This document shows positions 1 through 6,503 of a stretch of 10,733 nucleotides of DNA, one piece after another; within the stretch, counting starts at the first letter, position 1; every line of letters starts with the position of its first letter. Both the position numbers and the translations under genes were made by a program. Under the pieces are notes generated by a model. It did not search any database. It worked only from the letters and a program-made list of their open reading frames with translations, and had not been told where the DNA came from. The DNA lies in the NCBI GenBank assembly GCA_013812805.1, contig JACCSV010000141.1, positions 1 to 10,733 on the forward strand, given 5' to 3'. Source of the DNA: Sphingomonas sp. (GTDB lineage Bacteria > Pseudomonadota > Alphaproteobacteria > Sphingomonadales > Sphingomonadaceae).

Positions 1-479
1 GAAGTCTGTCCGGGTATGCTCACCAGTGGATAGGTTCACTCGCGTCGACGCGATCAGGCGCGGGAAGGCGGCGACGTCAAAGTCCTCGTATTCAACCGCT
101 CGTTGACCAGGGCTTGTCGGGCTCCGGAGGCTGAGCGGAGCACCGAGGGGTGCTCGACCGCGCTCGTGATGACAGTGGCTGCTGCGATGCCCGCAAATAC
201 GGTGTTGTTCGCCTCAGTGCATCCGGATGTGAAGATGACGCCTTCCTCCACCGCACCAGTAACCAGCGACAGCACGCTGTCCCGCGCGCGCGCGCGGATC
301 GTGCGCGAGCGGTCGCCGAGCTCGTGGGCGCTGGCCGGATTGGCCGCACCGCTGCGAAGTGCGGAGATGATGGCTTGGATCACTTCTTCGGTGGGCGCGG
401 TGTTCGCGGCGGCATCAAGGTTGATCACCTTAGCGGCGCCGAATGATGCTAAATCACTGTTTTTTTCGATATTCAGCAC
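1..479 (-). pseudogene. Cysteine desulfurase-like (class V aminotransferase fold) gene, 5' part, apparently frameshifted; continues past left edge
   Basis: The reading frame encodes the N-terminal part of a NifS/IscS/DndA-type PLP enzyme, which removes sulfur from cysteine to feed Fe-S, tRNA or DNA sulfur modification. Visible signatures are INLDAAAN (the family's YLDNAAT segment), NPASAH, the PLP-loop segment FTSGCTEANN and TSAVEHPSVL with the conserved histidine. The catalytic lysine and cysteine loop would lie beyond the window. The frame stops at 54-56. A neighbouring minus frame continues from about position 106 to the edge with family-like sequence (VEYEDFDVAAFPRLIAS), so a one-base deletion near 105-120 would explain the break. 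The frame is open up to an ATG at 599, but family similarity begins only about 57 codons later. I prefer GTG at 479, preceded by AGGA. A (CG)7 tract lies inside the gene. It sits downstream of the integrase in the same direction, so it is probably island cargo. The family call is good; the frameshift and subfamily are inferred. Confidence 0.6.
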
Positions 480-608
480 TTCATCCTGCCATCCCTCACA
501 TGTTAAATGACTTATAGGATCGGCCTCCTGCACCGCCAACGATCTATCTACGCCAATCGTCAGCCGGCCACATTCGGCGCGCAGGCGCCCATGGAACATA
601 CAATCCGG

Positions 609-2582
609 TCACAGCATTTTTCTGCGGACAGGCCGAGGTTTGCGCTGGTCGGCCGGCAAAAGGCGGATCTTGGGGAACTTTGGCAGGTGCGCCGTCACGA
701 TCGGTACCTGATCGACTAGTTTTTTCAGCTTCTTCAATCGTGCGGCTTTGGAATAGCGCCGTCCCTCACCGTGGTTGCCGGCGTGACCAAGCGCATCTTC
801 ACGGTGCTCGGGGAACACCTCGAGCTCCTTGAGCTCGGTGTCGAACGAGTGGCGGGCGGCGTGAAGTGCTTGACCGCGCTTAAGGCCAGTCAGCAGGGGC
901 GCGATGTAGATCCACCAGATGCGGTAAAAAACGTCGCCCTTCTTCGTCCCGTCCCTTTCAGCGACGAGCTCCGGAAACACCGCGTCGTGCCCAGCTGCGC
1001 GGATCGCGTCGACATATTGGACGAAGCCGAGCCGGATCAATTCTTCGGCCAACGCGATCAGGCGCACCGAGTTCGCGTTCTTCACTCGTCCGGCGTTGCT
1101 GTTGCGGATGCTAATATACCAATAGCCCGCGTCGCATTGGACGTCGGTGACCAGCAGCTTGCAGACTTCCTCGCGCCGCATGCCCGTGTACCAGACGATC
1201 AATAGGACGAAATACAGGCTGTCATGGAAGACTTCACTGCCGGGCACGAGGCGATCATGTGTGCCGGCGCAGCCGGTCCATGGCGGCAGCGAGAAGATCT
1301 CGATGGCCTGTTCGACAGTGTATGCGTCGCGTGCGTCTCGCTCGTCTTTGAGGTCTGGAACCATGAATTTGGCAAACCTGATCTCCGGTAGAACCTCGAT
1401 CTCCTCACGCGCGAGGTCATAGACCTGCTTGATCTTGCGCAGGTGCTTGTTGGTCGTGACGCCGTCGAGACCGATGGCGTCCGCTCCCAGTTCGCCTTTG
1501 TCAATGCGATTGAGCGCTCGCTCATAGATCGCCTGCAGAGTTGTTTCCGGCTCGCGGTCTTGCGGCGATTTGCCGCAGGTCACCGGGAGTTTGTCGAACC
1601 AGCTGTCCAGCGTCACGATGTCGTCGAACGTGCAGGTCCAGAAAGGTCGAATGCCGGCCGCCGGGCCTGCCGGGTTCATCGACTTCTGGAGCAGGACAGC
1701 GGCCCATCGGATCTGTCGCAGCGTCTGCTCGCCAACCTGCGAGGCCGCGCGTTTCCCGTCCTTCCTGTGTTCCAGCATCGCGGGGTTCGACTGGATCAGC
1801 AGTTCCGCAGCCTCGACTGGCGATGCATTGCGCCACTTCTCCGGTATCCGGCTCGCATCGGTTGGCGGCGGTCGGACCTCGTGATCCTCGGCGATAATCG
1901 GCGCGGTGTGCCACCCGCTTGGAATTTCCGGGACGGTTACGCCAGTAACGGTGTCGATCCCCAGCCGCAGTTCTCGAGCAGCCTTGGAACGCGCATCCAG
2001 CATCAGCCGCGTGGCCAGCGCCATATTGGTCGGATTGGGCTCAATGCCCAGGGCTTCGAGACGCTGCGCGGTTTCCCGCGAAAGGATGTGACGTAGGTCC
2101 GCGGACCCGACCAGCCGCCGTGCCGCGGCCCGCTGCTCCCGCGTGAGTTCGCCAAAATGCTCGTCGGCATAGGCAATGCTCGGTACGCCATCGACGACCC
2201 CAGTTCTCGCGAAGGCCCCCCAGATCGCCTCGTATACCTGAAGGTCGGCGTCGACGTCGGTCACCTTGGCCCAGGCGGGCCTGAACTGCCACTGGGCGGA
2301 CAGATGCTCGAGACCATCACGATAGGCGCGCATTTCGGCACGCAACACGGCGTTGCGCTGCTCGATCGTCAAACCGTCGCGCTCAACGCGCTCATAAAGA
2401 CTCATCCGCACGACCTCGCTCTGCGCAGTCATCGCCGCCGCTCGGTGGCGTGCGACCCCGAGGTCCTTCGTCCCCAGGCTCAATGAGAGCGTTATAGGTC
2501 GTGCATTGCCATCCCACCAAGTCAGGGTTCGGCGCCACCAATAGGCACCGCCGCGGCGGAACACGTTCTGGACATCCGGCAT
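609..2582 (-). CDS. Tyrosine recombinase / integrase (phage integrase family), 657 aa
   Basis: This is a site-specific recombinase that would integrate and excise the element at the adjacent tRNA-Gln gene. The C-terminal catalytic domain (about residues 415-620) has the full active-site set: Arg469 in TGMRREE, a beta-hairpin Lys501, His574 and Arg577 in HAARHSF, His600 in ALGH, and nucleophile Tyr610 in RRYSKAA. The N-terminus (about residues 5-50, with RRGGAYWWRR and SLGTKD) resembles the DUF6538-type arm domain found on many proteobacterial integrases. A SAM-like core-binding region precedes the catalytic part (about 250-400). At 657 aa it is well above the usual 380-450 aa because of a long charged middle region (about 55-245). 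The ATG at 2582 has GAGGG just upstream. No frame break is visible, so it is probably active. It reads away from the tRNA, toward the cargo on the left. Confidence 0.93.
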   Translation of the reverse strand: MPDVQNVFRRGGAYWWRRTLTWWDGNARPITLSLSLGTKDLGVARHRAAAMTAQSEVVRMSLYERVERDGLTIEQRNAVLRAEMRAYRDGLEHLSAQWQFRPAWAKVTDVDADLQVYEAIWGAFARTGVVDGVPSIAYADEHFGELTREQRAAARRLVGSADLRHILSRETAQRLEALGIEPNPTNMALATRLMLDARSKAARELRLGIDTVTGVTVPEIPSGWHTAPIIAEDHEVRPPPTDASRIPEKWRNASPVEAAELLIQSNPAMLEHRKDGKRAASQVGEQTLRQIRWAAVLLQKSMNPAGPAAGIRPFWTCTFDDIVTLDSWFDKLPVTCGKSPQDREPETTLQAIYERALNRIDKGELGADAIGLDGVTTNKHLRKIKQVYDLAREEIEVLPEIRFAKFMVPDLKDERDARDAYTVEQAIEIFSLPPWTGCAGTHDRLVPGSEVFHDSLYFVLLIVWYTGMRREEVCKLLVTDVQCDAGYWYISIRNSNAGRVKNANSVRLIALAEELIRLGFVQYVDAIRAAGHDAVFPELVAERDGTKKGDVFYRIWWIYIAPLLTGLKRGQALHAARHSFDTELKELEVFPEHREDALGHAGNHGEGRRYSKAARLKKLKKLVDQVPIVTAHLPKFPKIRLLPADQRKPRPVRRKML

Positions 2583-2592
2583 GGGCCCTCAC

Positions 2593-2625
2593 CACAGTCA
2601 CTTGATACAGCAACCTGTGACAGTG
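2593..2625. repeat. Inverted repeat upstream of the integrase (9 bp arms, 15 bp spacer)
   Basis: CACAGTCAC at 2593-2601 faces GTGACAGTG at 2617-2625. The arms are complementary at 8 of 9 positions and separated by 15 bp. It begins 11 bp before the integrase start codon and lies between int and tRNA-Gln. By position it could be an operator for an island regulator, a recombinase or excisionase arm site, or an RNA hairpin in the int leader. The sequence shows only the repeat; the function is inferred. Confidence 0.45.
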
Positions 2626-2696
2626 CCGGCCCAGCTAGGCCTTTCAGCCGCCGGGCCCACGGTTTTCCGCGGTTCTTGCGCTGGGATCATGAGCGC

Positions 2697-2771
2697 TGGC
2701 TGGGGCGGCAGGATTCGAACCTGCGAATGCCGGTACCAAAAACCGGTGCCTTACCACTTGGCGACGCCCCA
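2697..2771 (-). tRNA. tRNA-Gln (anticodon UUG)
   Basis: A complete cloverleaf folds by eye on the minus strand. The acceptor stem TGGGGCG pairs with CGCCCCA over seven pairs. The D arm is GCC/GGC, and the anticodon stem CCGGT/ACCGG has the loop TTTTGGT, giving anticodon TTG at 2739-2737. A five-base variable loop is followed by the T arm GCAGG-TTCGAAT-CCTGC, discriminator G and an encoded CCA. Total length is 75 nt. It decodes CAA (and CAG by wobble). Its intact 3' half next to an integrase marks it as the likely attachment site of the element on the left: the insertion duplicates the tRNA 3' end, so the tRNA stays functional. Confidence 0.97.
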
Positions 2772-2785
2772 CCAGGGAGCGGCGC

Positions 2786-2791
2786 TTATAG
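2786..2791 (-). promoter_or_regulatory. Candidate -10 element of the tRNA-Gln promoter
   Basis: On the minus strand CTATAA ends 14 bp before the mature 5' end of the tRNA, in the 47-bp gap after the amidohydrolase stop codon. This is a good -10 match at a suitable distance. No convincing -35 hexamer lies 16-18 bp further upstream, so the assignment rests on the -10 and its position. Confidence 0.35.
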
Positions 2792-2818
2792 CCGCCGAAC
2801 TTGTGGTGGAAAGGGTCG

Positions 2819-4072
2819 CTAGGGCGCCCGCACCAGCTGCCCGCCCTTGACCACCATCCGGACCTTGCGAACCGCGGCGATGTCGCGGGTCGGGTCGCCT
2901 TCGACGGCGACAAGGTCGGCCAGCATTCCGACCCTGATCGATCCTCGGTCCGCAAGGCGGAAAATGCGTGCATTGCCGGACGTCGCGGCGATCAGCACGT
3001 CGTCCGGGCGCATTCCGTAGGCGGCCATCAGCTCCATCTCGCGGGCATTGCTGCCGTGCGCATAGACGCCCGAATCGCCGCCCATGCACATCGTCACCCC
3101 GGCCTCTAGCGCCAGGCGGAAGGCACGGCGGCTCTCGGTCACCGCCGCCGGGGCGGGGTCCTGCCCGTTCCAGCCGCGGTAGCGAGCGACCGCATCGGAA
3201 GCGGCGAGCGTCGGGCACAGTGCCACTCCCCGCGCCTTCATCAGCGCGAAGGTCGCTGCCGTTCCGCCATAGCCGTGTTCGATGGTGTCGGCGCCGGCCA
3301 GGACCGCGCGCCGCATGCCCTCGGCGGTGGAGGCATGAACCGATACGGACCGGGCCGCGTCGTGAGCGACCGCGGCGCCGGCTGCCAGCTCCGCCTGCGA
3401 TAAGGTCGGAACCGTCGGCTGGCCGGAGCCATAGCGATAGTCCGCGTACATCTTGAGCACGTCGGCTCCGGCGCCGATCTGGTCTCGGGCTGCCCGAACA
3501 ACCCCCTCGACCCCGCTCGCCTCCTCGGCGCCCTGCGGGATCGGAACGCCGGGCTCGAACCCTTTGGGCCCGTAGGCGCCGCGGGCGACGATCGCCTTGG
3601 TCGCGACCAGCAACCGCGGTCCCGGAACGATGCCCTGATCGATCGCTTGCTTGATCCCGACATCGGCGAATCCAGCGCCTTCGGTGCCAAGGTCGCGTGC
3701 GGTGGTGAAGCCGGCTTCGAGCGTCTGCCGGGCGTGGACGACGGCGCGCGCAGTGCGCAGCGCAAGCTGCTCGTTCAGCACCTGATCGTCCCAGCTGGTC
3801 TCGTTGTACGGGTGCAGGAACAGGTGCGAATGACCCTCGATCATCCCTGGCATCAGGGTCATGCCCGGCAGCTCGACGATCCTGACTCCGGCAGGCGCAG
3901 CGATACTCGGTCCGGCCGCAGTAATGCGATCACCGTCGACCAAAACCGACCATCCTTCGTGCGGCTGCGGGTTGACCCCGTCGAACACCCGCGCCGGGCG
4001 AAGCAGCAGCGGCTCCGCGGCCACCGGGGCGGCGAGGATGAGCGAAGCGATGATCAGGAGAATGCGGTGCAT
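2819..4072 (-). CDS. Secreted metal-dependent amidohydrolase (imidazolonepropionase/Xaa-Pro dipeptidase-like), 417 aa
   Basis: This is a TIM-barrel amidohydrolase that would hydrolyse an amide or peptide-like bond outside the cytoplasm. A Sec signal peptide is evident: residues 1-19 have a basic start, a hydrophobic core and an AAPVAAE cleavage region. The metal ligands are visible in order: His81 and His83 (EGHSH), the likely carbamylated Lys207 (VLKMYAD), His246 (SVHAST), His266 (TIEHGYGG) and Asp333 (GGDSG). The N-terminal beta-sandwich (PARVFDG) and the closing strand (ADLVAVEGDP) complete the fold. The length is normal for the family. Members act on dipeptides, prolyl peptides or carbamate toxins, and the substrate cannot be told from sequence. 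It lies downstream of the rpsI terminator and probably has its own promoter in a short gap. No partner gene is nearby. Confidence 0.9.
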   Translation of the reverse strand: MHRILLIIASLILAAPVAAEPLLLRPARVFDGVNPQPHEGWSVLVDGDRITAAGPSIAAPAGVRIVELPGMTLMPGMIEGHSHLFLHPYNETSWDDQVLNEQLALRTARAVVHARQTLEAGFTTARDLGTEGAGFADVGIKQAIDQGIVPGPRLLVATKAIVARGAYGPKGFEPGVPIPQGAEEASGVEGVVRAARDQIGAGADVLKMYADYRYGSGQPTVPTLSQAELAAGAAVAHDAARSVSVHASTAEGMRRAVLAGADTIEHGYGGTAATFALMKARGVALCPTLAASDAVARYRGWNGQDPAPAAVTESRRAFRLALEAGVTMCMGGDSGVYAHGSNAREMELMAAYGMRPDDVLIAATSGNARIFRLADRGSIRVGMLADLVAVEGDPTRDIAAVRKVRMVVKGGQLVRAP

Positions 4073-4090
4073 CCGCTCAGCCTAGAATCG

Positions 4091-4122
4091 AAAAGGGCGG
4101 CCCGGAACCCCGGACCGCCCTT
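4091..4122 (-). terminator. Rho-independent terminator of rplM-rpsI
   Basis: On the minus strand AAGGGCGG-T-CCGG, a four-base loop GGTT, then CCGG-G-CCGCCC-TTTT form a long GC-rich hairpin. It has 13 consecutive base-pair positions, one of them a T-G wobble, and ends in a short T run. It begins 22 bp past the rpsI stop codon. The opposite strand also ends in TT, but nothing converges from the other side. It separates the ribosomal operon from the amidohydrolase. Confidence 0.8.
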
Positions 4123-4144
4123 CGCGTAAATAAACTGTGGCCGC

Positions 4145-4726
4145 CTAGCGCTTCGAGAACTGGAAGCTCTTGCGGGCCTGGGCACGGCCGTACTTCTTGC
4201 GCTCGACGACGCGCGGATCGCGGGTCAGGAAGCCTTCGCGCTTGACGGTGGTGCGAAGCGCCGGCTCGTAGCGGGTCAGCGCCGTCGAAATGCCGTGCCT
4301 GACCGCGCCGGCCTGGCCCGACAGCCCGCCACCTTTGACAGTTGCGACCACGTCATACTGATCGCGGCGATCGGTGACGTCGAACACCTGGTTGATGACC
4401 AGGCGCAGCGTCGGGCGGGCGAAATAGACTTCCTGCTCGCGGCCGTTGACGACGATCTTGCCGGTGCCGGGCTTCAGCCAGACCCGCGCCACCGCGTCCT
4501 TGCGGCGGCCGGTTGCATAAGCGCGGCCCTGCTTGTCGAGCTGCTGCTCGCGAAGGATTGCCTCAATCTGCGGACCCTGGGTCGATGCGCCCTGGTCGTC
4601 GGCCGGAGCCTCCGCGGCGGGCGCCGACGCGTCCGCGCCTTCTGCTGCCGGAGCTTCGACGGCCGGGGTTTCCGGTTCCGCGCCGGTCAGGGCGCCGAGG
4701 TCTGAAAGGGACTTCTTGTCGGCCAT
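4145..4726 (-). CDS. rpsI: 30S ribosomal protein S9 with acidic N-terminal extension, 193 aa
   Basis: S9 is a small-subunit protein whose C-terminal tail reaches the P-site tRNA. The core spans about residues 67-193: YATGRRKDAVARVWL at the start, KGGGLSGQAGAVRHG in the middle, and the diagnostic end RAQARKSFQFSKR. The tail finishes with the invariant Lys-Arg. Residues 1-66 are an Ala/Pro/Glu-rich low-complexity extension absent from the 130-aa E. coli protein but common in alphaproteobacteria. The ATG follows the rplM stop codon by one base. Its ribosome binding site (AAGGTG) lies within the last codons of rplM, so the two are probably translationally coupled. Confidence 0.98.
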   Translation of the reverse strand: MADKKSLSDLGALTGAEPETPAVEAPAAEGADASAPAAEAPADDQGASTQGPQIEAILREQQLDKQGRAYATGRRKDAVARVWLKPGTGKIVVNGREQEVYFARPTLRLVINQVFDVTDRRDQYDVVATVKGGGLSGQAGAVRHGISTALTRYEPALRTTVKREGFLTRDPRVVERKKYGRAQARKSFQFSKR

Positions 4727-4727
4727 G

Positions 4728-5207
4728 TTATGCGCCCACCTTGTTCTTGCGGTTCATCGCGCCAACGTCCAGCGGCTCGGGGGACTGGCCGGCATGCGGA
4801 TGGTCAATGCCGTTGTAGAGGTGCAGAGCGCGCATCTGCTGACGGCCCAGCGGCCCACGCGGAACCATCCGCTCAACCGCCTTCTCCAGCACGCGCTCGG
4901 GAAAGCGGCCCTCGAGCACCTTGCCCGCAGTGATTTCCTTCAGGCCCCCGGCATAGCCGGTGTGCTTGTAATAGATCTTCTGGTCGAGCTTGCGGCCGGT
5001 GAACTTGACCTTGTCGGCGTTGATGACGACGACATGGTCGCCGCAATCGACATGGGGGGTGAAGATCGGCTTATGCTTGCCGCGCAGGATGTTGGCGATG
5101 ATCGAGGCGAGGCGGCCAACAACCAGCCCGTCGGCGTCGATCAGATGCCATTTCTTCTCGACCTCGGCCGGCTTGACCGACTTGGTCATCTTCATCAGCG
5201 CCTTCAT
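4728..5207 (-). CDS. rplM: 50S ribosomal protein L13, 159 aa
   Basis: L13 is an early-assembling large-subunit protein that binds 23S rRNA. Family signatures are present in order: WHLIDADGLVVGRLAS near residue 20, GKHKPIFTPHVDCGD, the YYKHTGYAGGLKE segment, the RFPERVLEKAVERMVPRGPLGR block, and LHLYNG-HPHAGQ near the end. Length is normal for the alphaproteobacterial form, which carries a short basic N-terminal extension. The ATG at 5207 is preceded by GAGGT at normal spacing. It is the first gene of the two-gene rplM-rpsI operon. Confidence 0.98.
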   Translation of the reverse strand: MKALMKMTKSVKPAEVEKKWHLIDADGLVVGRLASIIANILRGKHKPIFTPHVDCGDHVVVINADKVKFTGRKLDQKIYYKHTGYAGGLKEITAGKVLEGRFPERVLEKAVERMVPRGPLGRQQMRALHLYNGIDHPHAGQSPEPLDVGAMNRKNKVGA

Positions 5208-5235
5208 GGCGGGTGACCTCTTGGGTTATGAGAAA

Positions 5236-5258
5236 GGCGACGCCTCGAAAGCGCCGCC
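5236..5258 (-). promoter_or_regulatory. Hairpin in the rplM 5' leader
   Basis: The minus strand reads GGCGGCGC, a seven-base loop TTTCGAG, then GCGTCGCC: an 8-bp stem with one G-U pair, followed by TTTCTC. It lies about 29-51 bases before the rplM start codon and downstream of the promoter proposed here. The stem is seen directly. A role in attenuation or autogenous control by L13 or S9 is only a guess. Confidence 0.35.
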
Positions 5259-5267
5259 GTCAGCGGC

Positions 5268-5296
5268 CAAATGGCAGCAACCTGCAAATTCGTCAA
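5268..5296 (-). promoter_or_regulatory. Candidate sigma-70-type promoter of rplM-rpsI
   Basis: The minus strand has TTGACG (5296-5291), a 17-bp spacer, then CATTTG (5273-5268). The -35 matches the alphaproteobacterial consensus well and the -10 is weak. Transcription would start near 5261, leaving a leader of about 53 bases that includes the hairpin above. Confidence 0.4.
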
Positions 5297-5322
5297 GCAA
5301 TCCGCTGCTTTGCTGAAGGGTA

Positions 5323-6402
5323 TTATACTACCTGTCGGCCGATGCGACCGTCATCGCGCCCGCCCGCGACGTGCGCGCCCCAGACCGTCGCTCCGACCAG
5401 AATCGCGCCTACGGCCTGATGCATAGCAGCAAGCGGCAGGGCGACGCCGCTGGTGACGGTGAAGATACCAAGCAGGATCTGGGCGCCGAATGCACAATGG
5501 ATGGCGACCGACGCTGCGCGGCTGCCTGCGGCCCGCACCTTGCGAGCGAACAGCACCAGCATGACGACCAGGCCCCACGCCCACCAGCGGTGGAGGAAAT
5601 GGACGAGGAAGGGATCGTTGGCGAAGGCGGCGATGCCCAGCGACCAGTCGACACCGGCCGGGAAAAAACGCTCGTTCATCAGCGGCCAACTGTCGGCCAC
5701 TTGGCCGGCGTTCATGCCCGCCACCCAGGCACCGAGCAGCACCTGCAGCGCCAACGCGCCCAGGACCGCGGCGGTGGGCCCGGTCAGTCGCGACGGGCGG
5801 TCGGCGCCGGTGCTTGCGAGCCGTCGAAGGTCCAGCGCCACCCAGATCAGCGCCCCCATGATGAACAGCGCCAGCATCAAATGCGCGGACAGGCGGAGAT
5901 GGCTGACGTCGGTCCGCTCGGCGAGGCCGGACATCACCATGTACCAGCCAAGCACGCCCTGCAAACCGCCGAGCACGAACAGCGCAACCATTTTCCAGCC
6001 GTAGCCGCGCGGAATCTCGCGGCGGATCGCGAACCACAGCAGCGGCACCGCGAATGCCAAGCCGATCAGCCGGCCAAGCAGCCGGTGGATGAACTCCCAC
6101 CAGTAGATCTGCTTGAACTGGGCGAGGGTCATTCCGGCCGGACCGTTGACCTCACGATACTCCGTCGTCTGCTGGTAGAGTTCGAACGCCCGCGTCCAAT
6201 CCGCGGGGGTGAGCGGCGGAATCGCGCCCGACAGCGGCCTCCACTCGGTGATCGACAACCCGCTTTCGGTCAGCCGGGTAATGCCGCCGACGACGACCAT
6301 GACGAAAACCATCGCGGCGATTGCGAACAGCAGGTTGGAAAGGGCCATTGGCTTGGGGATTGCCGCTGACGCCGCAGGGCGCGCGGTAAGGCTCGAGTCC
6401 AT
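5323..6402 (-). CDS. ctaA: Heme A synthase (COX15/CtaA family), 359 aa
   Basis: This inner-membrane enzyme oxidises the C8 methyl of heme O to the formyl group of heme A for cytochrome aa3-type oxidases. About eight hydrophobic segments are present. Signature stretches are GGITRLTESGLSITEW (residues 39-54) and WWEFIHR with His106. Other likely heme ligands are His168 and His174 (SHLRLSAHL), His268 and His271 (VHFLHRWW) and His328 (MHQAVG). The long loop after the first helix (PPLTPADW to QIYWWEF) is typical of the type-2 alphaproteobacterial and mitochondrial form. The start at 6402 lacks a strong ribosome binding site. Met19 (6348) is a possible alternative, just before the first helix. It is transcribed divergently from the merC-like gene. 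Confidence 0.96.
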   Translation of the reverse strand: MDSSLTARPAASAAIPKPMALSNLLFAIAAMVFVMVVVGGITRLTESGLSITEWRPLSGAIPPLTPADWTRAFELYQQTTEYREVNGPAGMTLAQFKQIYWWEFIHRLLGRLIGLAFAVPLLWFAIRREIPRGYGWKMVALFVLGGLQGVLGWYMVMSGLAERTDVSHLRLSAHLMLALFIMGALIWVALDLRRLASTGADRPSRLTGPTAAVLGALALQVLLGAWVAGMNAGQVADSWPLMNERFFPAGVDWSLGIAAFANDPFLVHFLHRWWAWGLVVMLVLFARKVRAAGSRAASVAIHCAFGAQILLGIFTVTSGVALPLAAMHQAVGAILVGATVWGAHVAGGRDDGRIGRQVV

Positions 6403-6458
6403 GGCCCGCGCCTATGCTCGCCATCCCCTCGCACCACAAGGCGCCGGATTTGCGTGAA

Positions 6459-6474
6459 TGTAATGTTGTATCCT
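6459..6474 (+). promoter_or_regulatory. Candidate Zur operator (one good half-site) upstream of the merC-zur pair
   Basis: TGTAATGTTGTA at 6459-6470 closely matches one half of the palindromic Zur-type box (pattern TGTAATGTTATAACATTACA, from general knowledge). The right half (TCCTGACG) has diverged. It lies in the 101-bp divergent ctaA/merC region, overlaps the proposed -35 of merC, and precedes a gene pair that encodes a Zur-like regulator. The half-site is visible; binding is inferred. Confidence 0.4.
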
Positions 6475-6494
6475 GACGCGGCTCTCGCTATATC
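6466..6494 (+). promoter_or_regulatory. Candidate merC-zur promoter, possibly giving a leaderless transcript
   Basis: TTGTAT (6466-6471), a 17-bp spacer and TATATC (6489-6494) form a plausible promoter. Transcription would begin around 6500-6503, essentially at the ATG at 6504. No Shine-Dalgarno-like sequence precedes that ATG, which fits a leaderless mRNA. Confidence 0.4.
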
Positions 6495-6503
6495 GCCGAC
6501 ACG

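Noticed and set aside
1443..2096. Long plus-strand frames opposite the integrase
   Set aside because: They are shadows with no domain signatures; the integrase frame has all catalytic residues.
2657..2672. CCACGG-TTTT-CCGCGG hairpin after tRNA-Gln as a terminator
   Set aside because: The stem is only 6 bp and no T run follows on the tRNA strand; it is noted but not called.
5371..6369. A 332-codon plus-strand frame opposite ctaA
   Set aside because: Its composition is Gln/His/Arg-rich, as expected from the reverse complement of a membrane protein gene; ctaA is unambiguous.
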